From positions 303,959,450 through 304,023,449 of the forward strand of contig NC_081408.1 of assembly GCF_030272615.1 (NCBI RefSeq): a DNA stretch of 64,000 nucleotides. Reading direction: 5' to 3'. Origin of the DNA: Cryptomeria japonica (Eukaryota > Streptophyta > Pinopsida > Cupressales > Cupressaceae). The translations under genes and the position numbers were made by a program. The notes beneath the pieces were generated by a model that did no database searches, was not told the origin of the DNA, and saw nothing but the letters and a program-made list of their open reading frames with translations. Positions 10,989-23,824 of the stretch are shown in pieces. Numbering within the stretch: position 1 is the stretch's first letter; each line of letters opens with the position of its first letter.

Positions 10989-13800
10989 CTTCTAAGTCTC
11001 CATTCAAGGCTAAGTGTTGCATTCAAGTCAAGGATTCAACCATTGAAGAGGAGATCACATATTACATGCTACATACCACATACAACATACAACATCTAAA
11101 CCTTCGCACATAAGGATACAAACATCCTTAGAACAAGGTATTAGTACTTGTTTTACAGTCATTTACATTTACAGCTCTTGCTCATTTCTTGGTTAATTCC
11201 AAAACCGGGGTTTGACCTAAAGGCAAACCCCTAATCCCTAACCCCCCAATCGTCTTCGCTTTTCTGTGTGTAGGTTGCAGGTACACGGCTGAAATTGAAG
11301 ATCTAGAATCCTTGTGTAGAGACGAACAGATCCCCCTTCATTTCGCGGATTTTTCGGAGGACCGTGGCGCCGGGCACCATCGTCCCGACAACTTTTGCTC
11401 AAATTTGCAGGACAGCACCGTATCGACATTTTACTACTAATTCCAGGTCCGCAGCTTCATCCTATAACCCGAACTTAGTTTATAAGCGAATCTTTATGAC
11501 TTTCTATGCATGCTTAGCTTAATTTCCTTAACAACATTCTTTACAAAAGAGGGTAGCCTTGCTTTCCTAATCCTTGAAATTCATTTAGCATCCAATCTTG
11601 CATTGCGTGGGATTGGATCTTATGAGTTTCAACCCCTCTTTTGAATGTAAAGTCTCTCCCCTAAGTGAAAAACCATCGAATCCTAGCGAACCTCCCTTCT
11701 CTCTCCTCGGAGTTGGAAGAGGGGAGAGCAACTAGGGTTCGATCGCGATTTTCCGCTTTACAGTTAGTAATTATGTATCTTTCATTCTAGGTAGGTCAAG
11801 ATTGGGAATGGTTGTCTGTGTCGCCATAGAGTTCTATAGATAGAACTAACCCATAGTGTCCTAAGAGAGAGAGTGTCTTTCGAGTGGGGGTCATGCCCAA
11901 AGTGGTGACAGGATAACCCGTTGGAAGTTGGTTAAGAAAGTGAAAATCTAATAAATGACTAGGGAAGGGTAGAATAAAAGTTAAATAAAACAATGTGCCT
12001 CACACATAGGTGAGTGCTAGTACAGGACTCATAATGTAGCGAGAAGGCCTGGAATGGCAAACTTACCACCTTGTCTTCATGAGAGGATTGGTAAGGTCCG
12101 CATGAGTCTTAGTTGGAATCGGAGGTTCAGGAGAGGTTACCAGGATAACCCAGGATGGGGGCCGGGATCTATGGAGGCTGTACCATGGTATCCACCGTAA
12201 GACATGCGATGACACTTTCTCCTTAGAGTCACTAGTGTTTTGTGAGTTAGGTCACATGATTTTAAGTGGAGTCTTGTAGTCCTTTCGTTCTTGTTTCATT
12301 TTCCTTGCTTGAGGGTTATCTACTATCTCTAGCACGGTGGGGTGGTTCCCTTTCGGAATCACATGGTCGGGTGGTAGTGTCACTTCCCATCGGATGTTCT
12401 AGTACGTATCTTCAGGCAAGGAAGGACTTCGCTGATGTTCTTGGATTGTGAATCATGTACCAACTCTTGTTCATATCCTTTATTCAGTTGAAAACTAGAG
12501 GTTTTGAAAAGAAACTTTATGTAACTTTCATTTTGTAACATTTTAGCTCATGATGTAATTTCTTTTTGAAAACATGTATTTTCAAAAATTGGAAGCAAAG
12601 AAATATTGTAATGTATGCTATTTCAATTACTTAATTCTTTTGTATATAATATATGATTTCTTAAAGTATTTTAGATTCTTTCATTGTGGGAAATTTTATC
12701 TTAAATATTTAATTTACGAAGTAATATTCGTTGGTAACCCTTAGGAATTTCAGGTGTTAGACTTCCGCTATGTTATTAGGTGTGTTAGGGTTTAAATTCA
12801 TGCACTTAATTTTTTTAAAAAAAATTATTTCACCCTTAGTTGCATCGATTATGATGTTTTCCTTTAGGGTTCCTGACGGGGCATTACAGCTTTCTAGGTT
12901 GAAGACTCACATGGGTGGAAAGTAGAGAGATTCTAGTTTCATTTTGTGGTGATTTGGTCCATTTACATCCTATATCGAGGGAGATACAAGTGTTTTTGTA
13001 GAAATGGTCTATAAACCCTTACTACCAAGGGTTTGTACACAAAAAAATGAATTTCTTCCACATTCCACAATGGCTAGATACTCAAATAGTTGGAATGTTG
13101 GGGTTATATTTCCACTTTAAGATTTTTTTATTTGCGGGCAAGGATATCATGGTTGGTGGGAGCAATTTGAGGATTTAGGCTTGACATCCCCTATGTGATA
13201 GGCCTAGTTTTGGACGATGGACTGCAAATTAATGAGCCTATGTTAGATTGGAAACTTTGGGTACCCAAAAACCATTTAAATTTTGGTTTCAAGTTTAATG
13301 CCAACTTCTAGAAGCGTTATCTTGAAAGTTGAGTGCAAATTTAGAAGGGTTACTTTGGAAAATAGGGGTAATTAAGCCCCTAAAAATAGTGACAGTCCTT
13401 ATTTAGTTCATATGGTTTGAAATAAACTAAAGATATTTTTTATATATTTTATGTAACCCCTTAATGGGTGTCTAAATATTCTTTTATTTTGTGGCCATAC
13501 TCACTGTGAAGAAAGTTATGTTCTTGAAACTCAAAATGGAAACCTACTATGAAAATGCTATGGTTATGAAGGAGCTACTAATGGACAGAGTCAAAGGGTC
13601 CATGCTAATGTTTGAAGGGTGTTATTATTATTCCATAACCCATTTAGGAAGCTTCCCCTAGGGTAATAGCCAATTTGAGTTAGTAACTAAGTTTGAGCCA
13701 AAAATTGTCAATGAATAGGAAGGTGGTGAGTGGATAGGTGAGTTGGGAGAAAGATCTCCCTTTGGGGTTTTGTGAGCCCTTTTGGTGATTGTTGTGAGTT

Positions 13801-14148
13801 TATTTTTGTCACTCTTGAACCCTCTACATCAGGATTCTTGGAGGAGACTTCAATATGGTAGAACACTTTGGAGATAAGATTAGAGGCATCAGGATGGATT
13901 CAAAGGGTGGGGAGGAATTACACTAGGAAAGAATGAAAAGCAAGTTGAGACTTTTTGACCCCCTAGATGGCTTTAACAATTATTATAAGGGAATATGGTT
14001 CACATGGTGTAATTTCCATCAAGGCTCAAATAGGATATATTGTAGGCTTGATAGTTTCTATGCTGAAAATGATGTTTTTCCTTCTTGCTTGATGATATGG
14101 GAATTTCAGTCAAAATGTGTCCTTTTACACTTTCATACCATCACCTAG
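13801..14148 (+). pseudogene. LINE endonuclease, C-terminal part
   Basis: GGDFN at 13840-13854 is the conserved motif of L1 apurinic-type endonucleases. It is followed by an FTWCNF and NRIYCRLDSF region, matching the end of the domain. In an active element this enzyme nicks target DNA to prime reverse transcription. A stop at about 13924 and a frame change near 14085 break the sequence, and the N-terminal half is hard to recognise. Confidence 0.82.
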
Positions 14149-15936
14149 TGGTTACTCATATAAACCTAAGAAATAGTGCTAGGAATAAATCTATTAATGA
14201 GGATAAATTTATGTTAAACACTAAGTTGATTGAGGATAATGATGTGGTAACCTCTATATATATGATTAGGAAGTTCAATAAATGGAACTCTCATACTAAT
14301 TGTGTCATTGATAAATGGAATCAATATGTTGATAGTTGGAAGGTGTTTCTTAAGATAGTAGGGGAGAAGAAATCAAAGGATAATAGGAGGCTTGAAAGAG
14401 AAATAGTTGATAACTTGCAAGAGTTGGAAGCCCAAACACAAAAGAGCCCTTACAACCTAAGTTTCTCATTATCTAAAGTTCACACTAGGGATATGTTAAG
14501 AAGGATTCAACAGAACAAGGCTCAGAGAGCCAAGGTCGGGTCTAGGATTAATTGGTTGCAGCTAGGGGATAAAGGCTTCAAATTTTCCTTTAACATATTG
14601 AAGCAAAAGGAATATAATAAAAATATTGATAGAGTGTGTGACGATGGTAAGGACCTTGTTGATAGGGATGACATTAAATATACCTATATGCTATATTATT
14701 AGAAGCTTTTTTCTTCAGAAGATAGGTCAAATTCTTATAGTTTAGTCAGGAATGTTTGTAAAAGATTAATTCTGAATAAAATATATGTGGAAATGAAATT
14801 TTGTATTTTAAAAACCATGTACTTTCTTCAAAAAAGTATTTGGTTGTTCTTGTTTAAGTTGTATGAAAGGAAATTTTCATATACAGTTTTCAGAGGGGGA
14901 ATTTGAGTTTACCTATCTCAATAAAGTAAAAGATTGGTTTGAAGAGCATCTCATGATTCAGGCGATAAGCACCTTGAATAATGACAAGGCCCCAAGCTTT
15001 GATGGTCTAGCTATAGAATTTTACAAAGCCAATAAGCACTGGATTAGTAGTGATCTATTTCAAGTGTATGAGGAAGCAGTTACTAGAGTCTCCCTTGGCC
15101 CTGAGATTAAGAGGGGTGATTAAACTTCTCCCCAAAGAAGGGGATAAATCCTTGATTATGAATTGGAGAGAAATTACTCTATTAAATGTCTCCTAAAATA
15201 TTATTACCAAGATTATGACCCTCAAACTTGTGGAAAATCTACCTAACATTATTAATTCCACTCAGGCTGGCTTTATTAAAGGCAAATACATATTGGAGAA
15301 CCTCACTAGTAGATGGCAAGCCATGAGTTGGGCAAAATCTATAAATTAGTTGGTGGACATGTTTCTTCTTAACTTTGAGAAATCATATGATCATGTGGAA
15401 TGGGGCTTTCTTATTATGATGCTTGAAGCTTTCAGGTTTCCTAAGCAATTTTGTTAGGTTGTCAAAGTTTTACATAATGATGCCTCAATGCAAGTGGAGG
15501 TCAATATATATTGAACTCAAGATTTTAGTTTGGAAAGGTATATAAGGAAGGGCTACCCTCTAGCACCTTCTCTATTTGTTATTGCATCTAAAACAATTTC
15601 TATATATTGAGGATTTCTTCTCTCTCCTCAAGAATCAAGGGTATTACTCTCCCTAATAGAGAGGATATAATTAATTTACAATTTGTTGATGATATGACCT
15701 TATTTCTTGAATTAAGGGAGGGGAATATGGAGTCTATTATCTTTAAGCTCAAATTATCCTATAAGGCCTCTAGTGCAAAGATCTCTTATGTTAAATCTAT
15801 TCTATTGGTTTGGTTGGATTACCCTCCAAGTCAGTTGAGTAAATTTGATTACCGATGGGGAGGGCCCCCCAAGCAAGTCTACTACTTGGGAATCCCCTTC
15901 GTTGTTTGTCATTTTCTGAAAGAGAAGTGGCTCTAG
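14149..15936 (+). pseudogene. LINE reverse transcriptase (decayed)
   Basis: The linker before RT (about 14180-14700) has the R-INWLQLGDKGFKFSF pattern common in plant LINEs. RT motifs follow: NDKAPSFDG near 14980, the QAGF region near 15265, the palm motif FEKSYDHVEW near 15374 and the catalytic FVDD at 15682-15693, a form of YXDD with F in place of Y. At least two frameshifts and several stops lie between them, including one in the stretch 15123-15607. Confidence 0.88.
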
Positions 15937-16045
15937 ATTAGGGGAAATTTGGAGGCCAAGATTAGGAAATGGGATAAGCAATACCTATCATTGACTGGTT
16001 GGGTTTAGGTTTCTCAGAAGATTCCATCATCCTACAACCTTTACT

Positions 16046-17493
16046 ATGTCTTTGTTTGGATGTTCAATAACTATCAAATTATTGAGATTCAAAAAGTCAT
16101 TAGGATTTTTTTTGTGGTTGGATGGGAAGGGGAAGAAGAAGAAGCATTCTATTAAGTGGAGTTGGTGTTGCATAGATAAGAAGATAGGAGGACTAGGATT
16201 GAAGGATCTTGAGCTCCAAGGAATTGCTCTAGCTGCTAAATGGATTTTCTACTACCTGGAGGGAGATGAGCCGTGGAAGGTTCTTGTCAGAAATAGTATC
16301 AAATTTGAAGTCCCAAAGCAAGCCAAGGCTTGGAAACCACTCCCCTTTAATGACCTTATTGTGAGAAGTTTCCCTATTTTTATAGCTAGCTCTAATGTGT
16401 TTAAAGTAATTTGGAAAGTCTATGAGCTCATTGTTACATGTTGGATCTCTAATAGTGGGATCAACAATATTAATGGTATTGTGTGTGGGGAGAGGTCTAT
16501 TTGGTGGAATTTATTTCACAAAGGTATACCTCTTTCTCTTATTCAAGGGTGCTCTATGAAAAATTGGGCTTGTAAAGGCATATGTTTCTTTAAAGATATT
16601 ATTGTTAATAATCAATTAATTTCATGGACTGATTTATCTTAGAATTTTTAGATTCTTGCTTCTAATTCGAGAACTTATCCTATTCTAAGGAATCCCATGC
16701 ATCTCTTCAATTCCCCAAGCCATGCATGGAGGACACTAACAGGTTTCTTTCCTACACCTGGATGGAAGACACCCCTCTAATGAAGACCAAAGCTAAGATG
16801 GTTTATAATGTTATTTGCTACACTAATGATATTATTACCCATGTTAATTCTATTTTTCATAATGGCCTTTCTAATAATGATTGGGGGAAGATTTTTTGTA
16901 GGTTATGCAACAATGATATTGCTTCTAAATTGAAATGCTTTAAATGGCTTTTTGTTTCAAATAGGCTTTCTTTTAGTAATAATCTTAATGAGATGGATAT
17001 TTGCAATATATGTAGGGTGGCTAAAACTAATAATCATATATTCTTTGACTTCATTATTGCAAAAGAAAACTAGTTTTTATTTGGAATTTGTTTCATGGAT
17101 AGTATTAATCTTCTAGATGTTGTTACTGGATATATTAATGGGTTAAAGAAGGATTGTAATTTATTTTGGTTTTTGCTATCCTATGAGATTCTATGGTATA
17201 CTTGGAAACTTAAGAATGATGATAAATATCAAGGTAAGGCTAGGACACTTTTTGAGTCTCTGAGGAGACTCATTTTTTACCATGTCAATGTGCAGGTCCC
17301 TATAGTTATGAGAATGATGAAGAAGAAGTTTGAAAGATTCATTGAGGATGGGACAACAAGGGTCTTCACATCCGATATTTCCCATGGATACACATGGAGC
17401 ATATTCAATATGGAGAGGACCCCTTTTGTGAATGCCTTGGTCGTGTTTATGCACAAGATTAGTGAAGGGAGGAAGACACAAGGGACTATCTGA
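16046..17493 (+). pseudogene. LINE C-terminal region with zf-RVT-like domain
   Basis: Open segments at 16046-16642, 16726-17073 and 17095-17493 are in the same frame and separated by stops. The first contains WSWCCIDKKIGGLGLKDLE, typical of the segment after plant LINE RT. The second matches the zf-RVT pattern with spaced cysteines (CRLCNND, CFKWLF, CNICRV) and a final IFFDF in place of the usual HLFFEC, so the last zinc ligands are degraded. The protein would end near 17490. Confidence 0.8.
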
Positions 17494-17649
17494 GCTAGCT
17501 TGCAACAACTGGACCTGTGCAGAACAATAAGACTGCTATTTGGATGGAAGTTCCCCTAGGGTGGACAACCTGGGTGGACCCATGAACTTTATGTGAAGAA
17601 GTATGCAATAGGCTTCGCACTTTTTGTATTTAAAAATGTCAAATAGTAT

Positions 17650-19900
17650 GTAATATAATTTTGTATAGTCGATTGAACTCTCCTTTCATATTTTTGTGTT
17701 GGCCCCTTAAATGACCATAACATGATACAATGACTATAGATGCTTTGTAATGATATTTCCTTTTACACTTAATAACAAAAATAATATTAAAAATTTAAAT
17801 CATATTTGTTTTAAAAAACTTTCATAAAAAAATATTTTAATTTCTTAAAACAAACTTAACTCAATTAATATTTAAAAAGTTTAAAGTGGAAATTTAATAT
17901 TAAAAATGTTAAACAAAGCTTAAAAAAAAAACTTTTAACTAAAAAAGAATTTAAGTAAATTAGAAGGGAAGGAAAGAAAACACATGGGGGATTGACAAGC
18001 TAAATTTAAAGTTTTATATAAAAAAACTTATGACTCAATAAAGCAGAAAAACTAAGATTTAATGAAAAAGTTATAAACGAAACCTCTTCCAAAATTTGCT
18101 ACTTAAATTAAAATGTAGAAAAAATCTAACTTTTAAAAAGTTTAAATAAAAGTTTTTAAAGATTTAAAAATTTAAAAAAAAAAAAAACTTTAAAGGTTTT
18201 AAAAAAATCTTTAATTATTAAATCATAATATATCAATGGTTAAAAAACTTTATTTAAAAAATAAAACCAAAAGATAAGAATGAATGAAATTATAAAGTAA
18301 AATTAATTAAAATATTTTGACTTAAATTTTAAGAAATATGTAATAATGTGAAAAGTTAAATAAAAATAAAAATGCAACAATAATATTATATGGATGTAGA
18401 AAATATAACAATAATATGATAGGGATGTAGAAAGAAGGGCACAAAACTGATTATATTTGAAGCTACAAGAAACAAAACAAAGACTAGATAAATAATAAAA
18501 CAAAGATGTTACAAAGAAAGAAATGATGCAAATGTTATACACATAGAAGAAGTTTTTTAGCATAGGAATAAAACAAAGTTTCTTGAATATAGAGAACTTA
18601 AAGTAAAATTTATTTCCAGAATAAGAACATATGGAATTTGATCAATGTATTATCAAGGTAAATCAAATGTCTAGTTGTATTCAATAGTACATTTCTATAA
18701 TTGAAACATTTAATACCAATATCACAAATAGAAATATGTTTTCCCTTTCGAATAAAGTTTTAAATCATGCATTTTCAACAAGCATATGAATCACAACACC
18801 CTCACAACATTATAAAACTCTTAACTAACAATATAATAGGATTGAAAGGCAGAGCTATTTCCATAATGAGATCCAACATTTTAAATGCAAACAATGAAGA
18901 AAATTTATACTAAAAAAAGTGGGATACAAGTGTAATGTAGACATTCATGAGCTTAATCTCCCTCAAATCAAGAACAATTTGTAGGAATAGATGAAATGGA
19001 AGAATTCAAAATATACAACTCAATTTTAATAAGAAAAACTATTAATATCTTATGCTTAAATAATATAAATTAGTATAATTGATTTCTCTAAAATGAGACG
19101 CATTATCAAAAAGTTACACACAAAACATAAATTTTTAATTTTTAAATGGATATTAAAAAACATTTATGATAATCTTCAAAATATTTTACAAATAAATAAA
19201 TTTTAATCTTAGAAATATAATATTCAAGATTTACATTTAAAACAAAAAATCTTAAAATACCAAATTGATATTAAAAAATATTCAAGGTAATCTTCAAAAT
19301 ATGCTAAAAAGACAAAATCAGTTATAATATTCAATATAATCATAAATTCCTAAATTGATATTAAAAAAATTTAAAGATAATCTATGAAATATAAATTCTC
19401 TAAAATGAGATACATTATAAATTACAAAAAGATGCACAAAAAACATAAAGTTAGTCATTTTTGTGTGATTGCAGGTTTAATTTTTTGTCAATAGAAGGCT
19501 CACAATTTTTCGAGAATCTGACAATTTTTGACTTAAAAGTCTCCCACATAAATCCTATCAACTAATTAAATAAGTCCTTTTTGCAGAATCTTGTCACTAA
19601 TATGAACAAAATTATTATGAATTGTTCATAAGTCTAGTTCACTTGAAAAACTTTGCATTCTATACCTTTTTGCCATCATCATTACATCATCATTGTTTTT
19701 TTTTATGGAAGTTCCTTTTCTTATTAAACAAAAGATTCAATTGTTTCACACATTTGGTTTAGTTAGATTTATCTACATATCATACAACACTAATGTTATC
19801 ATTTGTTTATGTTATACTAATGTTATAATTTACCAAGTGACCTTCACCTCATATTGACATCATTCTTCCATCATATTGATGTCATCATTTTCTTGCATCA
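17650..19900. other. AT-rich DNA without recognisable genes
   Basis: The stretch is dominated by A and T runs, with repeated words such as TTTAAAAAGTTTAAA near 17800-18250. The open frame at 18303-18563 on the minus strand is rich in F, Y, L and S because of base composition. I see no element ends. Confidence 0.6.
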
Positions 19901-19915
19901 TGTTAAATAGATAAG

Positions 19916-20494
19916 GTGAATGAGGATACCATTAAGGAGAGATTTGAGAAAGAGAAAAATACATTCTTTGAGAACATCTTAAACAAATGTATCAATCACT
20001 TGGACACACTTTTACCGATACTCAATTCTACAATTTTGGAGTATAAGGAGTTATATACAGAAGCATGTAAACCTCACTGTTTGACAAAGGACATTGAAGA
20101 AAATATTAAAAAGACACAAAAAGAAATTGATGACATTGCAGATAATATAATAGGTTCATCTGGACTTATATCAGTTTTTGAGCAAGAAATGATAGTTTTT
20201 GAGGAGAAGATGGAAAAGCTTGAGAAAGAAAAGGCAACAATAACGTCCAATGCCTAGGAAAGCACAAGTAAACTTGGTCCAAGGTTGGATAATCTGATTA
20301 CTCAGAGAGTTGAATTATCTAAGGAAATAGTTCAAGGAGAATGATCATCATAGCAGCAAATACACTATCTCACCCGTATGATCCAACAGACTGAGGCAAA
20401 TCTAACTGACAACAAGAAGTTTATACAGAGTTTGAATCTAGTTTTGGTGGACATCTTTCAGATAGTAACCAACCGGTTACAGACTTTGAGGTAG
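19916..20494 (+). pseudogene. Element B: C-terminal part of an ORF2-type protein
   Basis: A helical, charged sequence of about 190 codons in one frame, with stops at 20255-20257 (TAG) and again after 20340. The first 113 residues look like coiled coil. Its place just before purine tracts and an LTR, and its long-helix style, match the C-terminal parts of ORF2 in J and E. The left end is not a natural start: an in-frame TGA directly precedes the ATG, so only the tail of the gene is here. Function unknown. Confidence 0.6.
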
Positions 20495-20541
20495 CATTTT
20501 TGTACTCTTGATTATTTATGACATCCTTTTTCATTGATGTC

Positions 20542-20681
20542 AAAGGGGGAGTAGTGGAGAGAAAAATGCATGTATAGAGGAGATCACTTGCTCAGGGGGA
20601 GCACATCTTTTTTATTTCAGTTTTGAGAGAACAATTTTGATTTTTCTCATGAGTGTTGCCATCAATGCCAAAGGGGGAGAT
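20542..20681 (+). other. Repeated polypurine tracts of element B
   Basis: CAAAGGGGGAG occurs near 20545 and again at 20669-20679, with CAGGGGGAG near 20596. The last one abuts the LTR start and would prime plus-strand DNA. Several purine tracts before the 3' LTR also occur in J, C and E, and are known from SIRE/Maximus-type Copia elements. Confidence 0.75.
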
Positions 20682-22332
20682 TATTGGCATTCTAAACTCT
20701 TATGAGAATAGTTGATGTTGTCATTGATGGCAACCAACTGATAACCAACTGGCAACCAACCAACAATAGGTTTCTACATGCCCAACATCACAAACTTCAT
20801 ACACCGGTAGGCACCAACACTGGTAGACACTTACATCAGGATTTAGATTACATATACAACAAAGCATATTGACACTCTAGCTGACATGAGATGAACTTTT
20901 GTTTATTGTAATATAATTATCTTTTGTAAGCTGACATGGTATAATGTAAAAGTCTAATATATGTATGAGATCTTATAGGTCATTTTGATATGCAAGAGTG
21001 GTGTGAGATGAAAAAGACATATGATATGTGTTAGGATTCCCACAGATACTGAGAGGGGGGGGTGAATCAGTATCTAACCGGTGGATTGAATTTCTTAACT
21101 TAAAACATGTAGAACATATTATAACAATATACCGATATGCAAGAAATAATGCAATAAATAGAATTAAAAGCATCCACATGAAAAGAATACCATGACACAA
21201 GGATTTAATGAGGAAACCTAGTGTGGGAAAAACCTCGGTGGGATTTGTGACCCACAATATTCACTTATTGGCCAATAAGAGAATATTACTTACAAGAGGG
21301 GCCTGCACATGCAGGAAGGCTAACTGCCTAGAGCTCACTGCTTAAACACAAAATGGGAAGTCTCACTGACTAACAATGTGGATTATACAAATCCAATATC
21401 TTGTACTGGTTTACAATAGCATCTATAATGCCAGATCCAGTACCGGTTTCTACTCTGTTCTTTACATAAAACCTTTAACCTATATTTCGCATAATAGGTC
21501 TGCCTAATTTCTTCTTCTTTTTCTCTTACAAAATGTCTACAATGATCTCTCTTATATATAAGAGTCATTTTACAACTTGCCAAGTCAGCTTACAAAGTTT
21601 TTACAATAATAAACAAAATATAATATATCAAAAATCCTGTCAGCCTCTGTGCCAGTATGATTCCTTTCTCTGTGTTGGTGCCAGTGGTCTGAGTGCTAGT
21701 GTAGAGTGTGATCTATTGATGTCAGTGAACTATCTTGCCAGTGTAATGCCTTGTCGGTGCTATAGGATTGTAAGGTTGCCATCAATGACAAAACCTTCAA
21801 TCACCTACAATGTCTCATTGGAGTGTGCATATGCCAACAATATGTATGGTAGAAAATAATTGTTTAGTGACAACGAAGGTTTTTGGTTAAGGTATCTATC
21901 TGAGCTTAAGCTGCCATTGAACTTGGCATTAGAGATGTTTTTTTGAGTAGTACATTGTATTGAATTTAATTATCCATTTTGTAGTCAGTGTGACTCTTCA
22001 TTGAGCAGTGAGCTCTAGGTTGTTGGCATCCCTGCATGTGCAGACCCCTTATTGTAAGTAGTATTTATTCATTGGCCAGTGAGTAAATATTGTGGGTCAC
22101 AAATCCCACTGAGTTTTTTCCCACACCAGATTTCCTCGTTAAATATATTTTGTTATGGTGTGTTTCTATGTTGTCTTGGTTATTTGTGTTTAATGCACTA
22201 ATTCTTATTTACCGGTACACTATTTTAGGTTGCAAAGTTATCAATAAGTTTAAATATTCTTCTAACCGGTTAGACACTAATTCACCCCCCCCCCCCCTCT
22301 CAGTGTCTTTGGGACTATCATTGGATCTAACA
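20682..22332 (+). repeat. 3' LTR of element B, interrupted by solo LTR A
   Basis: The LTR starts after the purine tract at 20682 (TATTGGCAT, where family members begin TGTTGGCAT) and ends TCTAACA at 22332. Removing the 816-bp insertion (LTR A plus one target copy) leaves about 835 bp, close to the 811 bp of LTR A, to which B is related. The 3' end has the stem-loop AGACACT (22272-22278) and AGTGTCT (22302-22308) around a run of 13 C. Confidence 0.82.
21029..21839 (-). repeat. Solo LTR A inserted in LTR B
   Basis: This 811-bp LTR begins TGTTAGGATT and ends TGCCAACA in plus-strand order and is flanked by exact copies of atatg at 21024-21028 and 21840-21844. No interior sequence is present, so a full element was probably reduced to one LTR by recombination between its two ends. 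It lies opposite to LTR B and is related to it, so the pair forms a large inverted repeat. A perfect 9-bp stem (21044-21052 with 21067-21075) marks its primer-site end. Confidence 0.93.
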
Positions 22333-22347
22333 AAATCACCATAAAAA

Positions 22348-23554
22348 TGATGAATACTAAGAGGGGGGGTGAATTAGTATACCAGAAAATACTGAACTTA
22401 AACACTTTAACAATTTAGTAGTAAACTGGTGAAACAGTTTGACTAACAAACTAGTTAACACAAATGCAAACCAAATAGAAAATAAAACATTCACCCACAG
22501 AAGCACAATCACCATAACATAAGAGATTTTGACATGGAAACCTAAATGGGAAAAACCATGGTGAGATGAAACTCACAAGTAACTATCTGCAGAATAGTAA
22601 CCAGACCGGTTAAGGTCAGACCGGTTAAGGTCATACAATGTTCTTCACCAGAACAAATCCTGTTACGAATCTCAATCTTTGTTAGGAGATAAGTCCGATT
22701 AAAGACTACCTTGTAAGAGGATTTCATATCCACAGTTGTGAACCACCTTGTTAGAGGATTTTACAAAGGCTTTGCCAAGCCTACCTGGTTAAAGGTTTCA
22801 GACTTGTCGAAGATGTAAGTAATCAACAAGTGAATGATCTAAAAGTTAGCATAGTATGCTTGGTTAGATCCTTGATAGCTCATTGTTAATGCATTCTAGC
22901 ATTACTTCAGTCTTCAGTAAATCCACACTCTGTTATAGCACACAGACTTGATCTTCCCTTCTAAGATCGCACATGCAAAAAATTATCAACAACCACAAAC
23001 CCTGACAGCTATCCAACATCTAATAATAAAACCCTAGACATGATGTCCTAAAAAAGGAATCTGATTTCATGTCGGTCCAATTACATTGCAAGTTCCTAGG
23101 TTCATTGCATCTAGACACATTTGGTAACATGACACAAAATCACTGTCTAAGTGTCGGTGGATGGTAACGCATCACAAAAATACCGGTTGGTAACTCATCA
23201 AAGAGTATTACCGGTTCATACAACTTTACCGATTACCGGTTGGTAACTCATCATAGAGTAATACCGGTTCATACAAATTTACTGATTATCGGTTGTCAAA
23301 AATGAAGACTGGGAAAATGATAACTGCCGCTAAGTTTCTTCACTCCGCTTGAGATCCTCGAACCGCTTGAGGTCTCCATACTGCTTGAGATCAGTAAACA
23401 CTTTCTGCAAAACACTGATAGCCTAAAGACTATAACACAATAGCGGTTTGGAACAAATACTGGTTGAGCATAACTCATACATACAAAAAGTGATCTCAAA
23501 GCAAGTGTGTTTCCATCAATGACAATCACAACATAAACATAAAAAATGCCAACA
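22348..23554 (-). repeat. 3' LTR of element J (1207 bp)
   Basis: It runs from TGATGAATAC to TGCCAACA. Compared with the other LTR it holds a short duplication of ACCGGTTAAGGTCA near 22605-22632, which explains part of the length difference. The stem ATACTAA (22354-22360) and TTAGTAT (22374-22380) encloses a G-run. Confidence 0.92.
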
Positions 23555-23762
23555 ATCTCCCCCTTTGGCATTGATGGCAACACTTAGGAAAATTTTGACA
23601 TCTAAGTGTTTTACAACAAAAATATGCCATAATCAAAATTACTCCCCCTAAGCATATACACTATCCCTTTTGTTGAAAAAAGATTGTATACTACTCCCTT
23701 ACAGAGATAAACATGAAAGCATGCATCAAAATTTTAGAATACAAAATACTACTCCCCCTGTT
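23555..23762 (-). other. Polypurine tracts of element J
   Basis: In plus-strand order, TCTCCCCCTTTGG directly follows the LTR at 23556-23568, and further C-rich copies (ACTCCCCCTAAG, ACTCCCCCTG) lie near 23641 and 23752. On the element strand these are AAAGGGGGAGA-type tracts. The one next to the LTR is the expected plus-strand primer. Confidence 0.8.
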
Positions 23763-23824
23763 ACAACAATGACAAAGTATAGCTGAATAACCCCTGTTTC
23801 CATTAGCATTAAAATAATAAGTGT

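Larger units (their letters stand above)
10542..12888 (+). repeat. Probable long LTR remnant, Ty3-like (about 2.35 kb)
   Basis: The block begins TGTAGCGTCC and ends GGGGCATTACA, so it has short imperfect inverted ends with TG and CA. It holds a TATA box near one third of its length, GC-rich repeated modules and no protein-coding frame. I found no primer site after it and no matching 5-bp duplication (gttag on the left, gcttt on the right). It may be a solo LTR with a damaged edge or a truncated element. The family assignment is an inference from the style of the ends. Confidence 0.5.
13100..17640 (+). mobile_element. Decayed L1-type LINE (non-LTR retrotransposon)
   Basis: Endonuclease, reverse transcriptase and a C-terminal zf-RVT-like region occur in the order expected for plant L1 elements. 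All are broken by stops and frameshifts. The 5' limit is uncertain; 12890-13800 may hold a remnant of ORF1, but I could not confirm a domain. The 3' limit is set where coding similarity ends and A-rich DNA begins near 17640. I found no target duplication, which is usual for old LINEs. Confidence 0.85.

Noticed and set aside
10542-12888. A confident solo LTR call
   Set aside because: The ends look like an LTR, but the flanking 5-mers differ, so it is kept only as a probable remnant.
20973-22344. Similar short ORFs beginning MWVTNPTE on both strands
   Set aside because: They are translations of the same LTR block in LTR A (minus) and LTR B (plus); the frames run through noncoding LTR features and do not continue into genes.
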